DNA from: Gelidibacter salicanalis
Lineage (GTDB): Bacteria; Bacteroidota; Bacteroidia; Flavobacteriales; Flavobacteriaceae
Assembly: GCF_016469035.1 (NCBI RefSeq)
Contig: NZ_JAEHJZ010000003.1
Location: 105,162 to 139,879 of the forward strand
Length of the DNA stretch: 34,718 nucleotides
Reading direction: 5' to 3'
Positions 16,210 through 25,064 of the stretch are shown in pieces. Position 1 is the stretch's first letter, and every line of letters begins with the position of its first letter. A program made the translations under genes and the position numbers. Under the pieces are notes generated by a model that saw only the letters and a program-made list of their open reading frames with translations, did not search any database and was not told the origin of the DNA.

Positions 16210-17034
16210 ATGTTACGACTAGTCAATTTAGAATTACAAAAATTATTGCTAAATAGAACGAGTAAAATATTGATATTTATCTCCTTTATTCTGCCTTTTA
16301 CGGTTTTGATTCTCTCTTCCATAAAAATAAATTTCTTCGGATTTTTCACCTTAGAATTGGGTGAACTTGGTATTTTCAATTTCCCGATCATTTGGCATAT
16401 CACTACATTTTTCGCTTCCTATTTTAAACTCTTTTTCGCTATTGTAGTGGTCAGCATGATCGGTAACGAATATAGCAACAAGACCATTAAACAAAATTTA
16501 ATTGATGGACTGAGCAAGAAAGAATTTATACTCTCTAAGTTTTATACCATTGTTCTCTTCTCATTATTTGCAACGGTTTTAATAGGGGTGGCGTCCTTTT
16601 TAATTGGTCTGTATTACTCGAGTTATACGGAAGCCTCCATCATTTTCAGGGAAACAGAATTTTTGCTGGCGTATTTTGTAAAACTTGTTGGCTTTTTTAG
16701 TTTGTGTTTGTTCTTCGGGATGTTGGTAAAGCGTTCGGCATTTGCGCTCGCCTTCCTGTTTTTACTGTATATATTTGAATGGATTGTTTTTGGAGTTGCT
16801 ACTAAAACGTTCAATTTGGAAACGGCATGGAAAATTAAAAACTTTCTACCCTTAGAGTCTATGTACAATTTGATCAACCAACCTTTTCAACGTGTTGTGA
16901 TGACCAAATATCCTGAAAATATTGATATAGCCTATGATTACGGAGTGTATTGGTATGAACTACTAATTGTTTTAGGTTGGACGGCCATCTTTATCTTTTT
17001 ATCGTATAGATTATTAAAACAGCGCGATTTATAA
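16210..17034 (+). CDS. ABC transporter permease (ABC-2 family)
   Basis: 274 residues with about six hydrophobic segments (around residues 15-35, 58-80, 105-130, 150-175, 180-198 and 250-268). MLRLVNLELQKLLLNRTSK at the N-terminus and FAIVVVSMIGNEYSNKTIKQNL after the second segment are typical of ABC-2 permeases, where the NEY..KT loop couples to the ATPase. It forms the membrane part of the exporter with the gene ending 18 bases upstream. Substrate unknown; neighbours give no hint because the next genes are separate T9SS cargo proteins. Confidence 0.88.
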   Translation: MLRLVNLELQKLLLNRTSKILIFISFILPFTVLILSSIKINFFGFFTLELGELGIFNFPIIWHITTFFASYFKLFFAIVVVSMIGNEYSNKTIKQNLIDGLSKKEFILSKFYTIVLFSLFATVLIGVASFLIGLYYSSYTEASIIFRETEFLLAYFVKLVGFFSLCLFFGMLVKRSAFALAFLFLLYIFEWIVFGVATKTFNLETAWKIKNFLPLESMYNLINQPFQRVVMTKYPENIDIAYDYGVYWYELLIVLGWTAIFIFLSYRLLKQRDL

Positions 17035-17072
17035 TATATTTGAGAGCATCTGCCATCTCAAAATAACATCTG

Positions 17073-19505
17073 TTGAAAAGACTTCTTGAAATCCATCTGG
17101 TCAGCTTCCTGCTGTTCATCACCTCAAGTGTCTATGCTCAATACCCAACGGACTGTGTGGACTCTGTTATTATTTGCGGAAACGCAAGCAGCAATTTAAA
17201 TGTGAGTGGTGTTGGAATTCAAGAACTTAATAATTCTAACAGTTGTAGTAGTCAAGAAAACAATAGTATTTGGCTTAAGGTGAGTCTTGTTACTAACGGA
17301 ACTCTGGGGTTTACGTTAAAGCCCAACAGCAGGGCCATCCAAGAAGATTATGATTTTTTTGTATTTGGCCCAAATGTGCCATGTAATGCCCTCGGACAAG
17401 CCATTAGGTGCTCAACCACCAATCCTGCCGCCGCTGGACAGAGCAACAACCATACAGGAATGCATTCTAACTCCACCGACACCTCTGAAGGCCCTGGACC
17501 TGATGGTGATAGCTTTGTGAAATCACTAAGCGTTTCTGCCGGGGACTCCTATTTTATAGTAATTGATAGACCAATTGGCAATAGTGGTTTTACATTGGAA
17601 TGGACTGGAACTGCAGAATTTTCATCGCCTCCTGTCAATGCAGCCAATCCTGTAACAACCCCTCTTGATTTGGATAAATGTGATACTGATTTTACAAGTT
17701 TTGACTTAGACGTCAATACCAAAAGAATTAAGGGAACGCAAGATGTTAAGGTTACTTATCACCTCAATGAGACTGATGCTACCAGCGCTATAAATCCACT
17801 TTCAAGTCCTTACACCAATATCTCCAATCCACAAAAAATTGTCGCCCGAATTACCAACCCCATTACAGGCTGCTTTGAATTGGCAGATTTTTCTTTAAAC
17901 GTTAATTTAGGCCCTAATTTTCAAACTCCTAGCCCCTTATCGGAATGTGATACCAATGCTGATGGCAATAGTAAGAATGGGCGCACATATTTTAATTTAG
18001 AATCCAAAAATTCAGAAATTCTCAACGGCCAAGACCCTTTGTCCATTACTATAAGCTATCATGAATCTATGGCTTCCGCCACTAATGATTCAGATGCGGG
18101 CCTGAACCAGATTTCATATTACAATGCGGTTCCTAATCAACAGAAACTCTTTGTCAGGATAGAAGACGCCTCAAATAAAAACTGTAAAACCATCACTACT
18201 CTAGATCTAGTGGTCAACGCCCTTCCAGAGGCTTACAATACTAGTCTTAAGCAATGTGACGAAGATGGCTTAAAGGACGGTCTTACCATTTTCAACTTAA
18301 ACCAGATCACAGAAACTATTGCTGGAAACATACCTGAAAGAAGCGTCTCGTATTATTTAACTGAACCCGAGGCACAATCTGGTAATGTGAGCACTATAGA
18401 TGATGGTACCTTTGAAAACACTAAAAATCCTCAGTTGCTATACGCTAAAGTCACCAATGATGTAACCGGATGTTACAGCATTGCGGAATTGCGCTTGGAG
18501 GTCAGTACTACCGCAGCCTATGATGCACAATTAAACCATTGTGATGACGATGGTCAAGAAGACGGTTATTATGCCTTTACGCTTACTGACGCTGATGTTG
18601 ATGTTTTAAACGGTTTGCCTAATGGCTTGGAACTCTTTTATTATGAAACCTACACTGATGCGCTCTTGGAAACGAACCCGCTCCCTAGCCTATTTAAAAA
18701 TACAACCGCCTTTTCTCAGATCATATACGCAAGGGTTGAAAATAGCAATGCTTGTTATGGTATCAGTGAAGTGACGCTTAACGTATGGGAGTTACCCAAC
18801 GTTGAAATAGCAAGTGAAGAAATTTACTGTCTTAATTCCTTTCCTGAAACGATAACACTTTATGCGGATGCTATGGGTACTCCTGTAGAAATTTATAATT
18901 ACAGCTGGTCTACAGGAGAAACAACTTCTGAAATCAGTGTAAACGCATCGGGTATCTATACCGTTAGAATAACTAATGGTAATGGTTGTTTTAAAGACAG
19001 AACAATTCATGTATTGCCATCAAACAGTGCCACTATTACTGACATTATAATTACTGATGCTTCTCAAAACAACACGGTAACCGTAATCGTTACTGGAGAA
19101 GGCTCCTACGAATATGCACTAAACACCCCCCAAGGATCCTATCAGACAGATACAACATTCGAGAATGTGGCCCCGGGATTCTACACGGTTTATATCAAAG
19201 ACACAAATGGTTGTGGCATTACTAGCAGACAAATTTCCGTTGTGGGCTTTCCAAAATATTTTACACCAAATAATGATGGTATCAATGACTATTGGCAGGT
19301 AACGGGTATTAGCGCACAATTTCAGTCCAAAACTACCATTTACATTTTTAATAGAATGGGCAAACTGCTAAAGCAATTGAATCCGCTAAGCAGTGGATGG
19401 GACGGCACTTATATCGGACAGCCACTGGCACCCGACGATTATTGGTATTCAATTAGGTTACAAGACGGTAGGACTTATAAAGGTCATTTCACGTTAAAAC
19501 GCTAG
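17073..19505 (+). CDS. T9SS type B sorting domain protein with four ~90-residue repeats
   Basis: 810 residues, start TTG 17073 giving a signal peptide (LLEIHLVSFLLFITSSVYAQ). Residues about 28-195 form a Cys-containing beta-rich head (VIICGNASSNLNVSG ... FTLEWTGTA). Four repeats start near residues 201, 290, 393 and 488. Each opens with C-D-x-D and has FxL, an ILNG-like segment, xYYxxxxxA, and IYARVxNxxTGC. An Ig-like stretch (YSWSTGETTSEISVNASG) lies near 610. The C-terminal domain from about 725 (YFTPNNDGINDYW ... GWDGTYIGQPLAPDDYWY ... GHFTLKR) is the gliding-motility-associated type-B T9SS signal. The protein should be exported by Sec then T9SS and held at or released from the cell surface, probably as an adhesin or matrix component. 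Confidence 0.9.
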   Translation: MKRLLEIHLVSFLLFITSSVYAQYPTDCVDSVIICGNASSNLNVSGVGIQELNNSNSCSSQENNSIWLKVSLVTNGTLGFTLKPNSRAIQEDYDFFVFGPNVPCNALGQAIRCSTTNPAAAGQSNNHTGMHSNSTDTSEGPGPDGDSFVKSLSVSAGDSYFIVIDRPIGNSGFTLEWTGTAEFSSPPVNAANPVTTPLDLDKCDTDFTSFDLDVNTKRIKGTQDVKVTYHLNETDATSAINPLSSPYTNISNPQKIVARITNPITGCFELADFSLNVNLGPNFQTPSPLSECDTNADGNSKNGRTYFNLESKNSEILNGQDPLSITISYHESMASATNDSDAGLNQISYYNAVPNQQKLFVRIEDASNKNCKTITTLDLVVNALPEAYNTSLKQCDEDGLKDGLTIFNLNQITETIAGNIPERSVSYYLTEPEAQSGNVSTIDDGTFENTKNPQLLYAKVTNDVTGCYSIAELRLEVSTTAAYDAQLNHCDDDGQEDGYYAFTLTDADVDVLNGLPNGLELFYYETYTDALLETNPLPSLFKNTTAFSQIIYARVENSNACYGISEVTLNVWELPNVEIASEEIYCLNSFPETITLYADAMGTPVEIYNYSWSTGETTSEISVNASGIYTVRITNGNGCFKDRTIHVLPSNSATITDIIITDASQNNTVTVIVTGEGSYEYALNTPQGSYQTDTTFENVAPGFYTVYIKDTNGCGITSRQISVVGFPKYFTPNNDGINDYWQVTGISAQFQSKTTIYIFNRMGKLLKQLNPLSSGWDGTYIGQPLAPDDYWYSIRLQDGRTYKGHFTLKR

Positions 19506-19836
19506 ACCATTAATTTTAGCTTGGTGCACGTTACCCTTAATAAACTCGTTTTTCAAGGTGCTTCATCGCCGTTATACAAGGTGTTATAAATTCAGTTTGG
19601 CTTGAATTCTTAATCTCCTCATAGGCCTCTTGTTAACACTATAAGTCTTACGCTTGATATACCTATTGTTTAGGTGCAATCCAATAATATCCTTAACAGT
19701 TAAATTTTAATGTATTTCGTCGTATTATTTTGCATTTCGTCTAATAATTAACTACTTTTCCACTTTAATTGATTAATCGCAGCACACTCATCTTCTTTGC
19801 ATTGGGTGTCTTCAGACTAAATGTAACCAAAAAAGA
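19506..19836. other. 331-bp intergenic region between the two T9SS cargo genes
   Basis: AT-rich with no open frame of note, no tandem repeat and no strong hairpin. TCTTCTTTG, about 45 bases before the next ATG, is a possible imperfect -7 box. The length suggests the second cargo gene has its own promoter. Confidence 0.5.
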
Positions 19837-22800
19837 ATGAAATCGTTCCAAATTTCCCTCCTTGTTCTGACATGTATTTTGTGTAGCAGAGGATTCAGTC
19901 AGCAAATAAAGGTAGACGGTTCAACAACACCTAAAGACCTGATTGAAAACCATTTAATTCAAGGTTGTGTAGAAACTTCTAGTATCTCATCGCCCATAAA
20001 TGGAACCAAAAATGGATTTTCAAGTTTTGGATATTTTGAACGTGGAAGTTCTAATTTTCCTTTTGAAAACGGGATTGTGTTGACCACAGGAAAAGCAACT
20101 GCCGGTGGAAATGTTGTTAATTCAGACCAATTAAGTGATGGCAATGAGAGTTGGGGATCAGATCCTGATCTTGAAACGGCTTTAGGAATCACCAATACAC
20201 TGAATGCCACCGCTATAGAATTTGAATTTGCATCAACATCAAACCTAATTCAATTCAATTATATCTTAGCCTCCGAAGAATATTACGGAAATAATCCGTG
20301 TAACTATTCTGACGGTTTTGCATTTCTTATTAAACGCGCAGACAGCAATGAGCCCTATAAAAACATTGCGTTAATTCCAGGGACTAATACACCGGTAAAT
20401 ACCCAAACCATTCGCAACGGGGTTGCAGGCAAGTGTGGCCCATCTAATGCTCAATATTTTGATGGCTATAACCTAGGAGACACCAATTATAATGGTAGGA
20501 CAAAAGTGATGACCGCTACAGCTGGTATCTCACCAAATGTAAAATACCTCATAAAAATGGTCATTGCTGACCAAACTGATGCAACATATGACTCGGCTGT
20601 TTTTATTGAGGGGAATAGCTTCAATGCGACAGTCAATTTAGGAGAAGACATCACAACATGCGCTAGTAGTCTAACTTTAAATGGTAATATTCAAAATCCA
20701 CAGGCGACGTATTCCTGGTATTTTAATAATGCCCCAATTGCAGATCAAACACAATCAACTTTGGTAGTTGACCAGACAGGAACTTACACCATTAAAGTGG
20801 AAATTCCGCTATCAGATTCCTTTTGTACTATTGAAGACAGTATTGATATCCAATTGAGTTCCACACAAACAGCCGAGCCCATAACTGATTTTGAACTTTG
20901 TGATGATACTTCTGCCAATGGCACTGAACAATTCAACTTGCGTTTAAAGGATCCTGAAATTTTAAAAGGGGTTCCTAACGGCTCTTACAGCATTTCTTAT
21001 CATCACACTCAAGAGGAGGCATTTTCAAATAACAATGCCATCACATCTCCAATTCCCGGCACCACCAATCCCAAAGCAATATTTGTAAGAATTGAAGATA
21101 CAGTTAACGGGTGTTTAGCCTATTCATCTTTCAATATTGTTGTAAATGCTTCACCTGTATTACCACCAATGGTTACTGTTTGTAACGACAATAGCAAGGA
21201 TGGATTTACAACAATAGACTTACAAACAGATCTTGACATTACTAAAGGTGATCCTGATTTGGCCGTGTTCTATTTTCACAACCAATCTGAGGCCGTCTCT
21301 AATGATAATGCCATACTTGAACCCTACAGGATTTCTAAAACAGCACAATTATATGTGCGTGTGGAAAACCTTATAACGGGCTGTATCAACGAGGGCAATC
21401 TAACTATCACGGTGTTGGAAAGCCCAGTTATCAATACTGAAGATCGTCATTATATTGATGCCTGTGACACTGATCACGATGGTTTTGCCACTTTCGATTT
21501 AACCAGCGTGGTTGATAATGTCTTAAATGGATCTACTGGTATGACCACCCGGTTTTTTGAAATGGATGATGAGGGCGTTGAAGGAAATGAAATTTTGAAC
21601 CCAAGCAATTATAGCAACACCAAGGCTAACCAGCAAGATGTCTATATAAAAGTAACCAATGCCACAGGATGTTCTTCAAAAGCAATTATAGAACTGCATA
21701 CGAATGCGCTGTTAACGGGTACAAAAATTCAAGAATTTTCAATTTGTGATGATCAGAATGGAGAGAAGTCTTTTGATCTCTTCAATATAGAACAGACGAT
21801 CGCCAATGAATTACTTAACATTTCTGTACATTTTTATGAATCAACTGATGATCGAAGTAACAACAATTCTATAGACAAAACCTTACCATATACACCACCA
21901 TCATTTCCTCATAAGTTATATATTACCATAGACAATACTGTTTGTAAAGAAATTGCAGAAATTGACCTGATCCTTAATCCTATTGTCGATTTCCCATCCA
22001 TAGGCGATGCTACCTATTGTGACACGGATCAAGATGGTATTACTCCTATTGATTTTAGCGTATTCGATAATGCTGTTACAAGCGGTCAAACGGGGTATTC
22101 AGTGAAGTATTATTTAACTGAAGAAGATTTAAAATCAAATAATCCACTTTCCAATTTAGACAGCAATACGAGTAATCCGCAAATAATCTACACAAAAACG
22201 ACTTCAGACAAAACAGGTTGTTCCGATATTAAAAGTTTCACACTAACCATTTTACCCGCTCCAGAGACCAATAAAGCTTCAGATATTATTATATGTGACG
22301 ATGGTGAAACTGAGTTTGTCATTAATCTCAATGACAAAATAGACGAAATTGTTGAAGACATGTCCGATAGAGCCATCACATTTTATAAAACGGAAGAAAA
22401 TGCGATAAGTAAAATGGATTCCATTTCCAACCCTAGCAATTTTGATAAAAAAACCCAAACGGTTTATGCCCGTGTTGACAACACCATTACAGGATGTCAC
22501 ACTATAGAACCTATAAATATAATCGTTAACACCTTACCCGTTATTCCTGCCATAAGTGTTTATAAATATTGCGAGGACGACAGTGACGGTATGGGGCTAT
22601 TTACCTTCTCTACAAAAGATGCCGAAATTTTAAATGGTCAAAGTGGAAAGCGCGTATTCTACTATTTGGATCCAATAGATGCGGAACAACGAAATAACAA
22701 GAAAGCTATTGACAAAAAGAAACCACAATCCCTCACTTCCCGAACAATATATGTTAGAGTAGAAAATATAACGGATGTTACGTGTTATGCTACAGGTTCT

Positions 22801-24087
22801 TTCTTAACTGAAGTAGGATCAAACCCTAAATTCAACATCCCTAGTGATAAGTTTCCTTGTGATTTTAATAATGATGGTGTTGAAAGTTTCGATCTTAATG
22901 AAATAATCCTCGAAATTAAGAAAGGCTTTTCTGACGATTTACAAGTGTCATTCTATAAGGATTTAAGCGATGCTGAGAGGGGCTGGAATCCATTGCCGTT
23001 AAACGAAAATCTTTCCAACCCAAAGGGTAATACACAACTCATTTATGCTCGCATCACTAATAATAGTCTTTGCACACCAGTTGTTAGCTTTAACATTGGA
23101 ATAATTAAACCTCCGCAAATCAAAGCCCCAGCCCAGCCCTTAATAAAATGTGACACCTATGATAATGCTCTTGGTGTTAAGGTTGATGGTATTGTTGAAT
23201 TCAACTTACAAGACGCAAAAGTGGATATCATTGATAATAGAAATGTAGTATTAAACTATTATGAGGATGAATACGGACAACTCCCTATTCTAAAACCAAC
23301 TGCATATGCCTCAGGATCAAAAACGGTCTATCTTTGGATCACAAATACCGATACGGGTTGTCATTTGGAGGTCCCAATTGAATTGATAGTGAGTTTACCA
23401 GAAACTAAAAGTTACGAAACGGCATTGTGTAAAAATATGGGATCGATTATTATTGGTCCAGAAACGAATAATGAGGACGATAGTTATGTTTGGTCTACTG
23501 CTCAAACCACGAGACAAATCGAAATTGATAAAATAGGCATTTATTCGTTGCGCGTGACTACTACATCTGGTTGTAGCACAACCCACGTCTATAATGTGAT
23601 AGAATCAGAACCTGCAACCATTGACTTTACCGATCATGTAGATTTTTCTGACCCAAATAATATTACGGTGACCATTAGTGGTATTGGTAATTATATGTAC
23701 CAATTAAACAACAAGGAACCTCAAGAGTCTAATGTTTTTGAGAATGTACCTATTGGAGCAAATTTGGTGACGGTTATCGATTTAAATGGCTGTGGCACAA
23801 CAACCAAAGAAATTATTGTACTGGACACTCCTAAATTTATGACACCAAATGATGACGGGTACTTTGATACTTGGCACATTACCGGAGTAAAAACCCTACC
23901 AGGTACAATTGTGCTGATCTACGACCGCTATGGCAAACAATTAGCACAACTCACCTCCACATCGCCAGGTTGGGATGGTACTTTTAATGGTCATAAAATG
24001 CCCTCTACTGATTATTGGTTTGTGGCTGATGTGAAGAAAGACGGTACTACTTTTCAACTTACAGGTCACTTTGCCTTAAAGCGATAG
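19837..24087 (+). CDS. Large T9SS type B protein with choice-of-anchor L domain and nine ~90-residue repeats
   Basis: 1416 residues. Signal peptide about 1-21 (LLVLTCILCSRGFSQQ). A choice-of-anchor L domain at about 45-265 shows FPFENGIVLTTGKA, FEFASTSNLIQFNYILASEEY and SDGFAFLIK. An Ig-like segment lies at about 272-345. Nine repeats start near residues 353, 447, 541, 636, 726, 818, 910, 1006 and 1103, with the same module as the upstream protein (C-D-x-D-x-D-G, FDL, YY, IYARVxNxxTGC). A second Ig-like segment is near 1196. The type-B T9SS domain runs from about 1333 (FMTPNDDGYFDTWHITG ... GWDGTFNGHKMPSTDYWF ... GHFALKR). This is a paralogue of the 17073 gene with a different head. Expected outside the cell or on the surface. 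The Asp-rich starts of the modules may bind calcium. A terminator follows at 24138. Confidence 0.93.
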   Translation: MKSFQISLLVLTCILCSRGFSQQIKVDGSTTPKDLIENHLIQGCVETSSISSPINGTKNGFSSFGYFERGSSNFPFENGIVLTTGKATAGGNVVNSDQLSDGNESWGSDPDLETALGITNTLNATAIEFEFASTSNLIQFNYILASEEYYGNNPCNYSDGFAFLIKRADSNEPYKNIALIPGTNTPVNTQTIRNGVAGKCGPSNAQYFDGYNLGDTNYNGRTKVMTATAGISPNVKYLIKMVIADQTDATYDSAVFIEGNSFNATVNLGEDITTCASSLTLNGNIQNPQATYSWYFNNAPIADQTQSTLVVDQTGTYTIKVEIPLSDSFCTIEDSIDIQLSSTQTAEPITDFELCDDTSANGTEQFNLRLKDPEILKGVPNGSYSISYHHTQEEAFSNNNAITSPIPGTTNPKAIFVRIEDTVNGCLAYSSFNIVVNASPVLPPMVTVCNDNSKDGFTTIDLQTDLDITKGDPDLAVFYFHNQSEAVSNDNAILEPYRISKTAQLYVRVENLITGCINEGNLTITVLESPVINTEDRHYIDACDTDHDGFATFDLTSVVDNVLNGSTGMTTRFFEMDDEGVEGNEILNPSNYSNTKANQQDVYIKVTNATGCSSKAIIELHTNALLTGTKIQEFSICDDQNGEKSFDLFNIEQTIANELLNISVHFYESTDDRSNNNSIDKTLPYTPPSFPHKLYITIDNTVCKEIAEIDLILNPIVDFPSIGDATYCDTDQDGITPIDFSVFDNAVTSGQTGYSVKYYLTEEDLKSNNPLSNLDSNTSNPQIIYTKTTSDKTGCSDIKSFTLTILPAPETNKASDIIICDDGETEFVINLNDKIDEIVEDMSDRAITFYKTEENAISKMDSISNPSNFDKKTQTVYARVDNTITGCHTIEPINIIVNTLPVIPAISVYKYCEDDSDGMGLFTFSTKDAEILNGQSGKRVFYYLDPIDAEQRNNKKAIDKKKPQSLTSRTIYVRVENITDVTCYATGSFLTEVGSNPKFNIPSDKFPCDFNNDGVESFDLNEIILEIKKGFSDDLQVSFYKDLSDAERGWNPLPLNENLSNPKGNTQLIYARITNNSLCTPVVSFNIGIIKPPQIKAPAQPLIKCDTYDNALGVKVDGIVEFNLQDAKVDIIDNRNVVLNYYEDEYGQLPILKPTAYASGSKTVYLWITNTDTGCHLEVPIELIVSLPETKSYETALCKNMGSIIIGPETNNEDDSYVWSTAQTTRQIEIDKIGIYSLRVTTTSGCSTTHVYNVIESEPATIDFTDHVDFSDPNNITVTISGIGNYMYQLNNKEPQESNVFENVPIGANLVTVIDLNGCGTTTKEIIVLDTPKFMTPNDDGYFDTWHITGVKTLPGTIVLIYDRYGKQLAQLTSTSPGWDGTFNGHKMPSTDYWFVADVKKDGTTFQLTGHFALKR

Positions 24088-24137
24088 TATAATAAACCAA
24101 AAAAAAATAAAGCGTTTCCTTAAATTATAGCAACATT

Positions 24138-24167
24138 AAAAATCCTCAATTTCGAGGATTTTTTTTT
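24138..24167 (+). terminator. Rho-independent terminator of the large T9SS gene
   Basis: A perfect 10-bp stem (AAAAATCCTC / GAGGATTTTT) with a 6-base loop, followed by an uninterrupted T run. It lies 50 bases after the stop at 24087. Confidence 0.92.
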
Positions 24168-24240
24168 GAGAAATTTGTCAGAATGCTTATTGCAACAGTT
24201 TAATATTTCTAGAGAACGGTTACTTTTCGTCTAAACAAAA

Positions 24241-24271
24241 AACGTCCATGATAAAACTTATCACGGACGTT
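24241..24271 (-). terminator. Rho-independent terminator of the SYLF-domain gene
   Basis: Stem AACGTCC + TGATAA pairing with TTATCA + GGACGTT, one internal mismatch and a 3-base loop. Read on the minus strand it is followed by a T-rich run (complement of the A run ending at 24242). Confidence 0.85.
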
Positions 24272-24311
24272 GTTTGAAAAAGGATCTCTTGAAGATCGCA
24301 AAAGAGTCTTA

Positions 24312-24842
24312 TTAAAATGATTTAAAGCTAAACTTTTGCCCTCCCACAGAGGCATCTGCCATGAGTCCTGCTTTTGGTAAGGCAAAGGTCACAACTCCGT
24401 TGTTATAATCTGCACTTACAGCAACACCAGATTCTACAGCAACTGCTGAAGCTTCCGCAGAAAACTCAAAATTACCTTCTTTAAAATCGGCTAAATCTGC
24501 TTCGGTTTCAAAAAATATAACTTCAATGATTGCTTGACCTCCGGCTTGCAAGCCGATATCTAATTTTTTAAGATTAGCCATTCCAATAGCAACGCCATTT
24601 TCATAAACCACGCCGTTACCAGATGCGCCGCCTATTATAAAGCCACCTTCACCAACGTTGGGAAACAAAACGTACCCCGCAGCGTCCTCAAAGTAATCGT
24701 TTAGGGTTTCGTCTGCCTCAATAAGTTGCATTTTAGCATGCTCGGCATCAGACATGATCTTATGATCTTTGTCATTTTGGGCTACTGCGCCAAGAGTAAT
24801 TAGCATACAGATAGCAAAAGTAAATTTTTTTAAAGTTTTCAT
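24312..24842 (-). CDS. Secreted SYLF (Ysc84-like) lipid-binding domain protein
   Basis: I choose the ATG at 24842, giving 176 residues that begin with a clean signal peptide (MKTLKKFTFAICMLITLGAVAQ); a frame start 12 bases upstream would add MIER before it. The mature part matches the SYLF/Ysc84 domain: YVLFPNVGEGGFIIGGASGNGVVYENG near residue 55-80, IGLQAGGQAIIEVIFFE near 95, and a C-terminal alternating Gly/Ala-Ser region (EASAVAVESGVAVSADYNNGVVTF). In eukaryotes the domain binds phosphoinositides; the bacterial role is unknown. Probably periplasmic. It is a single gene with its own terminator. Confidence 0.88.
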   Translation of the reverse strand: MKTLKKFTFAICMLITLGAVAQNDKDHKIMSDAEHAKMQLIEADETLNDYFEDAAGYVLFPNVGEGGFIIGGASGNGVVYENGVAIGMANLKKLDIGLQAGGQAIIEVIFFETEADLADFKEGNFEFSAEASAVAVESGVAVSADYNNGVVTFALPKAGLMADASVGGQKFSFKSF

Positions 24843-25052
24843 ACGTTCTATCAATTTAAGATTTGTTAATGTTCATCTCAATATCAATAGTTCAGTTAGA
24901 GAAATAAGTAAGGTCTCGTAAAAATAATCAGATTATAAAATCTACATTAACCTTAATACGTAATTTATTAATCCAAAAGAATCTCAAATCGGAGCTCAAT
25001 CTCTTGGTAACATGTAATTTGAAATAGCTTTTATTCTTCAATAAACTTTGGT

Positions 25053-25060
25053 TAAATTTG
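25053..25060 (+). promoter_or_regulatory. -7 box directly in front of uvrB
   Basis: TAAATTTG, an exact TAnnTTTG match, ends only 4 bases before the ATG at 25065. Transcription would start at or very near the start codon. Confidence 0.6.
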
Positions 25061-25064
25061 CAAA

